Shown piece by piece: positions 1 to 7,537 of a DNA stretch of 64,000 nucleotides. Position 1 is the stretch's first letter. Each line of letters opens with the position of its first letter. Where the stretch lies: the NCBI RefSeq assembly GCF_023283925.1, contig NZ_JAKIKX010000002.1, forward strand, positions 186,001 to 250,000, written 5' to 3'. The stretch comes from Shewanella marisflavi (GTDB lineage: Bacteria; Pseudomonadota; Gammaproteobacteria; Enterobacterales; Shewanellaceae). The position numbers and the translations under genes are program-made. The notes under the pieces are model-generated. The model was not told the DNA's origin and made no database searches. It saw only the letters and a program-made list of their open reading frames with translations.

Positions 1-642
1 GTGCTGCAAGCAAATGCTAATCAATTTAGTCCAATATTTGTCATCGCTTTGCCATTAGGTGGCTTTCAAATACTCAGAAAAACATTGTTATCCATGGGTA
101 ATTGTCATGTTTATCAAGAGGCGTCATCCGCAACACAAACAGTGTTAGACGAGGCCTATAGATTGACGGCTAAACATTATCCGCGCTGCGTCCTAGATCT
201 TAATCAAGTTCAATTGAATGAGCTTGCCGAGCGCTATCTGGTAAAGCTCTCACAGATGCAAAATAGTGAAGGTAGGTTAGCCCTAGATAATATGGGAGAT
301 GGAGAGTCGGTAGGACCTTTTATTAAACTTAGCGCAGCCGACGTGCAAGTCTTACCGCTATTGATGAAGTTATTTCCTCAAGCCAGGGTAATACATCTTA
401 ATCGAGAGTTAGCTCCTCATACCCAAGAGGTGATGCAGCACTATTTCGAAAACAGTCCAGCTTATCTGTGTGACGCTAAAGAGTTTGCCGCCTTTCGGGA
501 CGAATACCTTGAGCTTGTCGGTTGTTGGAAGGCGCTGATGCCTAGCACTTTTTTAACACTGAACGTCGAGGACCTCGCTTTGTCGCCTAAGGAAAGTCAG
601 GATCTGCTTTTCGAATTTTGTAACAAGAGCAAAGAGGGATGA
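1..642 (+). CDS. Sulfotransferase-family protein, C-terminal part (probably cut by window edge)
   Basis: The frame is open from base 1, so the true start is probably upstream; a GTG at base 1 is only the first possible start. The 213 visible residues fit the layout of the sulfotransferase domain that often follows TPR repeats in Shewanella proteins: an opening strand PIFVIALPLGG where the PAPS-binding loop should be, a middle helix with LFPQARVIHLNRE like the 3'-phosphate-binding strand, and a closing NVEDLALSPKE. The 5'-phosphate loop, normally P-x-S-G-T, reads PLGGFQIL here, so PAPS binding is doubtful. The family transfers sulfuryl groups from PAPS; activity of this copy is uncertain. Family assignment rests on pattern only. 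Confidence 0.55.
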   Translation: MLQANANQFSPIFVIALPLGGFQILRKTLLSMGNCHVYQEASSATQTVLDEAYRLTAKHYPRCVLDLNQVQLNELAERYLVKLSQMQNSEGRLALDNMGDGESVGPFIKLSAADVQVLPLLMKLFPQARVIHLNRELAPHTQEVMQHYFENSPAYLCDAKEFAAFRDEYLELVGCWKALMPSTFLTLNVEDLALSPKESQDLLFEFCNKSKEG

Positions 643-666
643 GGGCAGGAATATGACGCCCTCATC
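638..666 (+). terminator. Inverted repeat at end of sulfotransferase-like gene
   Basis: GATGAGGGC and GCCCTCATC form a perfect 9-bp stem around an 11-nt loop, overlapping the stop codon of the gene. It is not followed by a good T run, so it may be a weak terminator or a 3'-end stabilising hairpin. Confidence 0.4.
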
Positions 667-752
667 AAAAGTTATCCTTTATCTATGACGCCTTCTTTCA
701 TTGGGGAAAATGCCTTTGGTCCCTTAGGCGCACGCCGGAAAAAGGTAGGCAT

Positions 753-1904
753 TTAACTGTCACGCTTTTGCTGTGCAAAAACCTCTTTCCAGAACTTTGC
801 ACCGAGCTCACTGATCACTCGCGACTCGCCGTTAAGTAGCATTGCCATACCTAAATCAAGTTCAGGTGAATATGCCACTTCAGCAACATATCCCGCCACC
901 CAGCCAGCATGATAAATCAGCTTATGACCGTTAAATTGATAAATTCGCCAACCTTTACCGTAATGGGCATCGTCAAGGTAAGGAGTCCAGTCACGCCGGC
1001 GTAGCTCTTTGCTGGTTCGCACACCCGGTGTGGTGACATCTTCAAGTACGCGCGGTGAGATCACCTCTGGTTTGTGGCCCATGTTGGCGACCAACCATTT
1101 TGCAATATCCTTGATACTGGCATTCACGCCAGCGGCAGGAGCCAGTTGGTAGTAATTAGGTTTGACCTTAACCTGTTTAAAACCATATCGCGTTTTGATA
1201 TGAGGCTCGGCGCGATTAGGCGTCTGAGTAAAAGCGTCATATCCAATTGATGCCGTATCCATGGCTAGCGGTGTAAACAGTCTATTTTTAAGCAAGGATT
1301 CGTAACTTTTGCCGCTTTCGCGTTCGATTGCTTGTTCAATAAACGAAAAGGCTACGTTTTGATAGCTATAACAGATACCAGGGGCGCAGATGGGGGAGAG
1401 TTCGCTAAATTTGGGGATGATCTTATCTAGCGCCACATTTGCGTTGACCAAGTTGTCGTAGCTATTTGGCATCAGCCCCGTACTTTGGCCTATGATGTGC
1501 CCCAGGGTGATCGCCTTACTCTGAGCAGGCTCCGCTAAAGAAAACTCTGGTAGATACTGATTAATCGGTTGCTGCCAACTGAGTTGATGTTCATGCACCA
1601 ACTGACTCGCCAATGTGCCCGCAAAGGTTTTTGATACAGACGCAAGTCGAAATACAGTATCGGCATCAATTTTCTTATTTCTGCCTTGCTGACGTTTACC
1701 ATAGGTGCCAAGTTTGACAATGTTGGTACCTTGAACGATCACAAAGGCGCCACCAGGCACCTTTTCTTGCTTTAGGCTCTGTTTGAACTGTTTCGCGAAA
1801 CGCTCACCCAAGGTGTTGGCAGAGAGCGATTGGGCCAAAGATGTTTGAATAAAAAAGAGAGAACTGGCAAATACTAGACTTGTTAAGAGCGGCTTAGGAA
1901 ACAT
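753..1904 (-). CDS. Serine hydrolase of the beta-lactamase class C / penicillin-binding family
   Basis: This 383-residue exported protein begins with a hydrophobic signal (LLTSLVFASSLFFIQTSLAQ). It carries the three active-site motifs of the class C beta-lactamase/DD-peptidase fold: S89-V-S-K92 (nucleophile and general base), Y180-Q-N182, and H331-A-G333 in place of KTG. The HxG form is typical of the EstB/esterase-like branch rather than true AmpC, so the substrate may be an ester, a D-amino peptide or a beta-lactam. It is transcribed alone on the minus strand, with its own upstream gap of about 190 bp. No AmpR-type regulator is adjacent. The biological substrate is unknown. Confidence 0.85.
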   Translation of the reverse strand: MFPKPLLTSLVFASSLFFIQTSLAQSLSANTLGERFAKQFKQSLKQEKVPGGAFVIVQGTNIVKLGTYGKRQQGRNKKIDADTVFRLASVSKTFAGTLASQLVHEHQLSWQQPINQYLPEFSLAEPAQSKAITLGHIIGQSTGLMPNSYDNLVNANVALDKIIPKFSELSPICAPGICYSYQNVAFSFIEQAIERESGKSYESLLKNRLFTPLAMDTASIGYDAFTQTPNRAEPHIKTRYGFKQVKVKPNYYQLAPAAGVNASIKDIAKWLVANMGHKPEVISPRVLEDVTTPGVRTSKELRRRDWTPYLDDAHYGKGWRIYQFNGHKLIYHAGWVAGYVAEVAYSPELDLGMAMLLNGESRVISELGAKFWKEVFAQQKRDS

Positions 1905-2098
1905 GAAAATTTAAATATCCGTTATTATAATTGCGGTTTTGCTCAAGCTTTGAAAATGAAGGCTCGCTGCCATCATAGTAACTGCGTCTCTCTAAAGATG
2001 TAAGGTTTCGCTTGTAGTTTTGATGCTCATAACGACTAAATTTAGAGTAACCTTTTAATAATCATAGGCATACTTTTATGCACTCGGCAATCAATCGA

Positions 2099-2698
2099 TT
2101 AACTCTTGTGCAGCGCCGTTAAATAGGCCAACTCAGCAACGTTACTCACTTGCATTTTTTGCATCACTTTTTGACGGTGAAGCTCGACGGTTCGCTGGGC
2201 CACATTCAGTTCTGCGGCAATGACTTTATTAAGCTTGCCAGCTAACACATAGTTCATGACTTGCTGCTCCCGCGGGCTTAACAGTGCAAGACGTTGAGCG
2301 ATACTGAGTTTCAGCGCCTGACGTTCAAAAGCGTGCTGGGTCGCTTGCTTAGCCTTTATCAATAAATCGAGTAATTTATCTCCGTCAGCTGGTTTTTCTA
2401 AAAAATCTAACGCGCCTTGTTGTATCGCCTGAACCGCCATCGAAATCGTACCGTGACCCGTTAACATGATCACGCTCAGTGGGCTGCCTTGCTGGCGAAT
2501 ATGTTGTAGCAGTTCGATACCATCCATACCGGGCATCTGAATATCCAAGATGGCAACACCCGGTTGTTGCAGGTCGACCTTTGCGAGGAAACTATCTGCG
2601 TTTAAAAAGGTCTCAGGGCTATAGCCCATCCCCTCAAGCATCCAATGTAGGGAGTCCAAAACGTCTTGATCATCATCGACTAAATAGAGCTTACACAT
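2099..2698 (-). CDS. FixJ/TtrR-type response regulator (REC + LuxR-type HTH)
   Basis: The 199-residue protein has a receiver domain (about residues 1-120) with acidic pocket D9-D10, phospho-acceptor aspartate in LDIQMPG, and the conserved T and K of MLTGHG and EKP. A LuxR/FixJ DNA-binding domain follows (about 135-195; LSPREQQVMNYVLAGKLNKVIAAEL). Its start overlaps the end of the upstream sensor kinase gene by 19 nt, so the two are translationally coupled. It is expected to bind DNA as a phosphorylated dimer and switch on transcription. The likely targets are the divergent flavin genes next door; the repeated motif TGCGGAAAACC in both control regions is a candidate binding site. TtrR of tetrathionate respiration is the closest named relative I can suggest. 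Confidence 0.9.
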   Translation of the reverse strand: MCKLYLVDDDQDVLDSLHWMLEGMGYSPETFLNADSFLAKVDLQQPGVAILDIQMPGMDGIELLQHIRQQGSPLSVIMLTGHGTISMAVQAIQQGALDFLEKPADGDKLLDLLIKAKQATQHAFERQALKLSIAQRLALLSPREQQVMNYVLAGKLNKVIAAELNVAQRTVELHRQKVMQKMQVSNVAELAYLTALHKS

Positions 2699-4638
2699 CG
2701 AGTCTCCTTAAGGGGCAGAGTGACGACTATGGTTAGGCCAGTGTCGAAATGAGGAAATTGCTTTCCAAAATCTTGCACTAGCGGTTCTTTGTTTACTGCG
2801 GTGTGGTTATTAAAGGCACGGATCTTACCGCCATGCTCCTCTATGATGCGCTTGCAGACTACCATTCCCAAACCCAGGCCATTAGCCTTAGATGTTTCAA
2901 AGGGAAAAAACAAGCGCTTTAATGCCGCGTCACTTAGGCCTGTGCCTGCGTCACTGACGGTAATGATGGCATTGTCAGCATCATTGGTAATCGCGATGGC
3001 AAGTTGTGGCTCGGGACACTCTTCCATGGCATCTAATGAGTTACGTAGCAAATTGACAAAGACCTGCTGCATTAGACTGGCATCGACATTAACCGTCAGT
3101 GGCCATAAGAAAAGCTGAGGTTTAAGGCTTATCCGGTTAAAGTCAGGTTGCATTAAATTGAGTGTATCTTCGATAAGCTCTTTAAGATCATTATCTTGGT
3201 AAACACTCGGTTGCTGGCAAAACTGCCGAAATCGCTTTATGGTATTTTGCGCTCGGTCTACCTGTTGTAACATCTTGCTCAGCGCATGCTTTAGGTCGGT
3301 CTGCGTATCGGTCAATCGGTAGATACTTCCTTGGGCCAAATAGCGAATGCCTGCCAGAGGTTGATTGAGCTCATGAGCAATCCCTGAGGCCATTTCACCG
3401 GTTAATAGAATGCGTTGAGCTCTGTAAAACTGTTTTTGTTGTTCAAAGAGGGCCTTTTGGGTGTTTTCATGTTGGGTCATTTCATCACTAAGTGCCTGAG
3501 TTCGTTTTATTACCAATCTTTTTACCCTAAGGTGATGAAAGTAACCAAGCAGCAAGATGATAGCGACCACCAGGACCCACGGAATCGCCTTTTCTACCAG
3601 TCGCTGCCAGTTTGTGACGAATGGCCAACGCTCTAGGCGTTTTAAAAGGCTAAATACCTGACTATCCTCAACGGGAACAGACCAGTTAAGATAACGCCCG
3701 ATCTTAGCCTCTTGATCGTCTTGATTGATATCGAGTAGTGCACGTACTATTTGGCGTGCAATTTGATGTTCGGTATTACCTAACTTTGAGAAGGCATAAC
3801 CCGGGTAGAGGGAGCCCGAAGTTTGGCAGTTAAATCCTTGGTGAAATTGCGGCAACAGCACATGAAACTCTTCCTCTCGAACCTTTTTCTGAGAGACTAA
3901 CGATTCGAGCACGCAACTGGGCAAAATGGCCACATCGGCACTGCCGTCTTGCAAATAATTGACTAATTTCTCTTGAGGAAATCCGACAAATTTGAGGTTT
4001 TTAAGATCCTTATAAGGGTTGATGCCTTGATCGATCAGTTCACCGGCAAAGATTTGAAAGCCACCAAATGCATTGGGATCCGAAGATACAAGCTTCAGCC
4101 GCTTGAGATCCTGTAACGTATCGATATTAAGTGAGCGCTTAGCAATCAATGCAGTACCTACGGCTTGCTCAGGATTAGCATGTTTGAGGGGCACAAGCGT
4201 TAGTAGATGACTGACACCATAGTCTTTTTTTAAAGCCACTGTGATAAGTGCGTTACCTATGATGAAATCAAGGGCATTATTTGACACTCTTTCAACCAGC
4301 TGATCAGGTCTAAGGGGGATCAATATCAGGTCGATACCGGTTTGCGCTGACACTCTGGCTAAAGAGGGGGCCCATCGCTGATAAACGATATCAGGATCGG
4401 CAAAAGCAAGTGCCCCTACGGTATATGTTTGCCCCTTGTTGCTAGCATCTGTAGGTGTGATGCCATTAGCCATAACGACATTAACCTGGCTGGCCAGCAA
4501 GAAGAGCAGTAAAGCGACGCCTCCAATGTTACGCAATCTAGCATTCAGGTGCTTGATGGCTAGGATTTGTCCGAATCGACACCCATGGCGACTTTGAGTA
4601 TCGTTGAAAATGCTGCTATATGACCACGGGTATTTCAT
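2680..4638 (-). CDS. TtrS-like membrane sensor histidine kinase with periplasmic binding-protein domain
   Basis: The protein (652 aa from the upstream-most ATG) has an N-terminal hydrophobic segment (ALLLFLLASQVNVV), a periplasmic PhnD-like binding domain (about residues 70-330), a transmembrane helix (WVLVVAIILLLGYFHHL), and a kinase core. The H box is GIAHELNQPLAG, the N box NLLRNSLDA, and the G boxes DAGTGLSDA and GLGLGMVVC. The sensor part contains ILPSCVLE, resembling a cysteine-containing motif I recall from TtrS. About 40 residues precede the signal anchor, so a later start (for example a TTG near RLRNIGG) is possible. The ligand is unknown: tetrathionate or thiosulfate sensing is known for relatives, but no reductase for them is present here. 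Confidence 0.88.
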   Translation of the reverse strand: MKYPWSYSSIFNDTQSRHGCRFGQILAIKHLNARLRNIGGVALLLFLLASQVNVVMANGITPTDASNKGQTYTVGALAFADPDIVYQRWAPSLARVSAQTGIDLILIPLRPDQLVERVSNNALDFIIGNALITVALKKDYGVSHLLTLVPLKHANPEQAVGTALIAKRSLNIDTLQDLKRLKLVSSDPNAFGGFQIFAGELIDQGINPYKDLKNLKFVGFPQEKLVNYLQDGSADVAILPSCVLESLVSQKKVREEEFHVLLPQFHQGFNCQTSGSLYPGYAFSKLGNTEHQIARQIVRALLDINQDDQEAKIGRYLNWSVPVEDSQVFSLLKRLERWPFVTNWQRLVEKAIPWVLVVAIILLLGYFHHLRVKRLVIKRTQALSDEMTQHENTQKALFEQQKQFYRAQRILLTGEMASGIAHELNQPLAGIRYLAQGSIYRLTDTQTDLKHALSKMLQQVDRAQNTIKRFRQFCQQPSVYQDNDLKELIEDTLNLMQPDFNRISLKPQLFLWPLTVNVDASLMQQVFVNLLRNSLDAMEECPEPQLAIAITNDADNAIITVSDAGTGLSDAALKRLFFPFETSKANGLGLGMVVCKRIIEEHGGKIRAFNNHTAVNKEPLVQDFGKQFPHFDTGLTIVVTLPLKETRCVSSI

Positions 4639-4714
4639 AGGCTTATCTAGATGCGAAACAATAGGCTAATTATGACTGATTATTTTGCAATGTTTTAATC
4701 TATTGAGCTTCTAT

Positions 4715-4730
4715 GGTGATCTTGTTCACA
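4715..4730. promoter_or_regulatory. Candidate CRP site upstream of the TtrS-like kinase gene
   Basis: GGTGA-TCTTGT-TCACA matches the CRP consensus TGTGA-N6-TCACA at nine of ten core positions. It lies about 80 bp upstream of the sensor kinase start. CRP is a known regulator of anaerobic respiration genes in Shewanella, so the position is sensible, but this is a motif match only. Confidence 0.4.
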
Positions 4731-4732
4731 AC

Positions 4733-4763
4733 AGCTATAAGTTTGCGGAAAACCACTATAGCT
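4733..4763. promoter_or_regulatory. Candidate response-regulator operator (TGCGGAAAACC inside AGCTATA/TATAGCT repeats)
   Basis: The 11-mer TGCGGAAAACC at 4744-4754 is identical to one arm-and-loop of the palindrome at 6084-6103. Here it is enclosed by a perfect 7-bp inverted repeat, AGCTATA (4733-4739) and TATAGCT (4757-4763). It sits about 100 bp upstream of the kinase/regulator operon, as expected for autoregulation. The function is inferred from the shared sequence and position. Confidence 0.45.
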
Positions 4764-4798
4764 ATTTAATAATATAAACCTTGCTTTTTATTTTGATC

Positions 4799-5971
4799 TT
4801 ATTCAAGTTTATATTTATTAAAGTCAGATGAGGTTATTTTGTCGCCTTCTTTATTTAAATACCAAACTGCCTCAATCCAGGGTTGGCTATTGACATATTT
4901 TAAACCTTGCTCAATCGGCATTAGAAACAACATGGTAGAAATAACATCGGCATATATATGTTCGCTCGATAGTATGACAGTCACCGCAACACCTTCTTTT
5001 TCTGGATAAAGGGTATTGGGATCAATAATGTGATGATACTGCTTACCATTAACCTCGAAATATCTCAAATAGTTACCGCTACTTACCACGGTGAGATTCT
5101 GGCCACTGATTATTTCATGGTAGCGCCCTTGCTGGGTTTGGCATTTTTGTAGGGTAAATTCACTCTGTTTGCATACAGGGTCTTCGATGGCCGTGATAAA
5201 GTCGCGACCGCTGGGATGTTGTCCGTAGTGTCGAATGTTGCCACCTGCATTGATCACGAATCGAGTCGCGCCGTCACGCCTCAGCTGATCAAAGAGTTTT
5301 TCTACCATCCAACCTTTGGCAATACCACCAAGATCTATGCTCATCCCCGCTGCCAGCGTAACAGTGTTGGCCTGCTTGTCTAAGGTGATGTTATTGATAT
5401 CGATAAATTGCGCAGCATTTTTCAAAGACTTCTCGCTCGGCAGTTCGCACGCATCAGGGCTTTTCAGGCACTTAAAACGTTTCTCTCGCCAAAGATCGAT
5501 AACGGGCGATAGAGCGACATTAAAATAGCCCTGACTCTTGCGATGCCACTCAATGGAGGTCGCTATTAAATCAACGAGTTGAGCGTCAATGTGGTGGGTG
5601 GCCGTAGGAGATTCATTTATAGTCTTTATGTTGGTTACATGGGGGTAGGTAGCATAATTGGATGCCAAATAGTGATAGTCCTGTATGACGGATAAGGCGT
5701 TGCACAGTGTGGCCTTGGTAAGCTCTGTGGCGGCTTGGTAGAGGGTAACACTGATGGAGGTACCAAAATAGTTCAACGTCGTTAGTGTGGCGCGATCTTC
5801 TTCCATATCAATGAGTGCATTACCATGGCATTGATAAAACTTTTCCAATACCTGTGGCGAATATTTTTCTTTGGCTAAAACAACGGCAGTTCCGTCTATT
5901 TCAGCTGTATAACCCATTGCTGAGCAAAGTATGGTTATAACGAAATTAATTAACAAAATTATATTTTTCAT
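4799..5971 (-). CDS. apbE: FAD:protein FMN transferase (ApbE family), exported
   Basis: This 390-residue protein starts with a signal segment (IILLINFVITILCSAMGYTA) and has the ApbE signature DLGGIAKGWMVEKL in its middle and the C-terminal Mg/FAD motif ADVISTMLFLM. ApbE enzymes cut FAD and attach FMN covalently to a Thr or Ser in D-x-x-S/T-G-A-T/S motifs of extracytoplasmic proteins. The obvious client is the divergently transcribed neighbour at 6165-7517, which contains DAVSGAT. At 390 residues it is somewhat longer than many ApbE proteins (about 330-350), with extra sequence at the N-terminal side. A 160-bp gap with regulatory motifs separates it from the kinase gene downstream. Confidence 0.93.
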   Translation of the reverse strand: MKNIILLINFVITILCSAMGYTAEIDGTAVVLAKEKYSPQVLEKFYQCHGNALIDMEEDRATLTTLNYFGTSISVTLYQAATELTKATLCNALSVIQDYHYLASNYATYPHVTNIKTINESPTATHHIDAQLVDLIATSIEWHRKSQGYFNVALSPVIDLWREKRFKCLKSPDACELPSEKSLKNAAQFIDINNITLDKQANTVTLAAGMSIDLGGIAKGWMVEKLFDQLRRDGATRFVINAGGNIRHYGQHPSGRDFITAIEDPVCKQSEFTLQKCQTQQGRYHEIISGQNLTVVSSGNYLRYFEVNGKQYHHIIDPNTLYPEKEGVAVTVILSSEHIYADVISTMLFLMPIEQGLKYVNSQPWIEAVWYLNKEGDKITSSDFNKYKLE

Positions 5972-6083
5972 TCGTCAAAATAATGAGTGTGCGATGACTG
6001 ATTATTAGCATGAGGTGAGTTTTATTAAAAAACAACTGCGTTATTTTGTTACCTGGTTCAAAGTTATTAACTTTGCTGTCTTA

Positions 6084-6103
6084 AACTGCGGTTTTCCGCA
6101 GTT
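6084..6103. promoter_or_regulatory. Perfect palindrome in the apbE / FMN-protein divergent promoter region
   Basis: AACTGCGG-TTTT-CCGCAGTT is a perfect 8-bp inverted repeat with a 4-nt centre. It lies 61 nt before the FMN-protein start and 112 nt before the apbE start. Its inner sequence read on the minus strand, TGCGGAAAACC, recurs exactly at 4744-4754. It is most likely an operator for the adjacent FixJ-type regulator; it lacks a T run and is not placed as a terminator. Confidence 0.55.
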
Positions 6104-6164
6104 GCCGCCAATTATTTAAGGCTTACCCTGATAAATAACTTTAAGCAGTACAGGTAATAATAAA

Positions 6165-7517
6165 ATGGCAATGTCCAAGAAGTTTAAAAAAAGTCTTATT
6201 GTTTCAACTATTGGTTTGGCAACACTATCAGCCCTAGGGTGCGCCTCACAAGCCACTCAGGGGAAGTATGTTGATGGTGTTCATCAGGTACAGGCAAAAG
6301 GAAAGAAAAGCCAGATTGTTTTAGAGGTAAAAGTGGAACACGGTGAGATAGTCGATATCAAAACTAAGTCCCACAAAGAAACCGAGTCACTTTATCTTAA
6401 TGCTGAACGCCTGCTTCCTAAGATCGTTAAAAACAATGGTCATGAAGGTATAGATGCCGTGTCCGGCGCAACCTATTCTTCTAACGGTATCTTAAGAGCT
6501 GTTAACGACTTACCGCGCAGCAGTGGCATTCAACCTAAGTACGTTACTGTGGGTTCAAAAGAGGAGCAAGGCGGCGACGACTTTAAACTAAAGTGGTCGA
6601 TACAACCCAAATTGGGCTTGCTCGTTGGTGACTATTATTACGAGGAGGCACGATTCAGACAGGGCCACATGGGCAGTATGACCATAGTGACCAATAGCCA
6701 GGATAAAGATGATGTGATCTTGGCTGAATTTAATGAAAGCGGTCGTCCAAATTACTATACCCGCCTGTATCAAGACGTACCTAAACGCATGTCTGAGTAT
6801 AACTTCACCATGGGCAAGAAGAAGGGAACGGCATGGGTACAGTCTGCATTAACCATGGAAAAACTCATGGTTGAGCAGAATAAATTGACCTTTGAGCCAA
6901 ACCCTAATCATGATCCCAAGTTGGCCAATAAGTTAAAGGAACCTAATCGACTCAGATACTTAGGCATAGATATTGTTGCTGGTGCTTCTAACAGTATTCA
7001 ACAATCTATGATCCCGCTAACGGCAAAGATCCATCATCGTATTCAAGGTGAAGGCAGCACTCTTAAGTTTTATCAGTTGGCCGAGAAAGTGCTTGATGAA
7101 AAGGGGCAGTGGACTGGCGTCACAGCCATGTTACGCCTAGTGGTAGATCCAGCTTCCAAGCAGATTGTTAAAGCGCATTTTGACGAGATCTTTGCCGATG
7201 AAAAGGCTCAGATACAGGATGCTTCGCTGAAAAAATTCTATCGCCAATCCAAGTATGACTCAATTAACTATTCAGAGCCGGCGCGCATAGGTTTCAACGT
7301 GATGATCGATGCCCTTAACACGCATCTGCAGGCTGGCGGCTCACTGTTCGATATCAATGACTTGCCAGCAACCGGTGATACAGGTAACTACGCCGCCACC
7401 GGTTTTACTAAACGTTCTAGCTCTTGGGATCTCTATCTAGATCAAGCGGAAAAACTTTATAACAAGATGCGTCTAGATGGTGTGATAGCCGAGCATAAGC
7501 ATCCTGCATCTAAATAA
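6165..7517 (+). CDS. Secreted, probably lipid-anchored, multi-domain FMN-binding protein
   Basis: The 450-residue protein has a signal peptide ending in LSALGC26, a loose lipobox. Residues about 30-116 form a canonical FMN_bind domain with D97-AVSGAT103, where T103 is the expected ApbE flavinylation site. I see two further diverged copies. One covers about 165-290 (GSMTIVTN...VILAEFNESG...YLGIDIVAGAS275). The other covers about 318-435 (TAMLRLVVDP...AHFDEIFADE...DLPATGDT406). Both keep the spacing of the fold, but the acceptor motif is altered (AGAS, TGDT). It has no heme motif, unlike flavocytochrome reductases. It is followed 20 nt later by the porin gene, so the two likely form an operon. 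A periplasmic or surface electron-transfer or flavin-carrying role is inferred. Confidence 0.82.
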   Translation: MAMSKKFKKSLIVSTIGLATLSALGCASQATQGKYVDGVHQVQAKGKKSQIVLEVKVEHGEIVDIKTKSHKETESLYLNAERLLPKIVKNNGHEGIDAVSGATYSSNGILRAVNDLPRSSGIQPKYVTVGSKEEQGGDDFKLKWSIQPKLGLLVGDYYYEEARFRQGHMGSMTIVTNSQDKDDVILAEFNESGRPNYYTRLYQDVPKRMSEYNFTMGKKKGTAWVQSALTMEKLMVEQNKLTFEPNPNHDPKLANKLKEPNRLRYLGIDIVAGASNSIQQSMIPLTAKIHHRIQGEGSTLKFYQLAEKVLDEKGQWTGVTAMLRLVVDPASKQIVKAHFDEIFADEKAQIQDASLKKFYRQSKYDSINYSEPARIGFNVMIDALNTHLQAGGSLFDINDLPATGDTGNYAATGFTKRSSSWDLYLDQAEKLYNKMRLDGVIAEHKHPASK

Positions 7518-7537
7518 CAACACTTAGTCCAAAAGAG

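Noticed and set aside
2479..2736. 85-residue plus-strand frame over the response regulator
   Set aside because: It is antisense to the receiver domain, whose motifs are complete.
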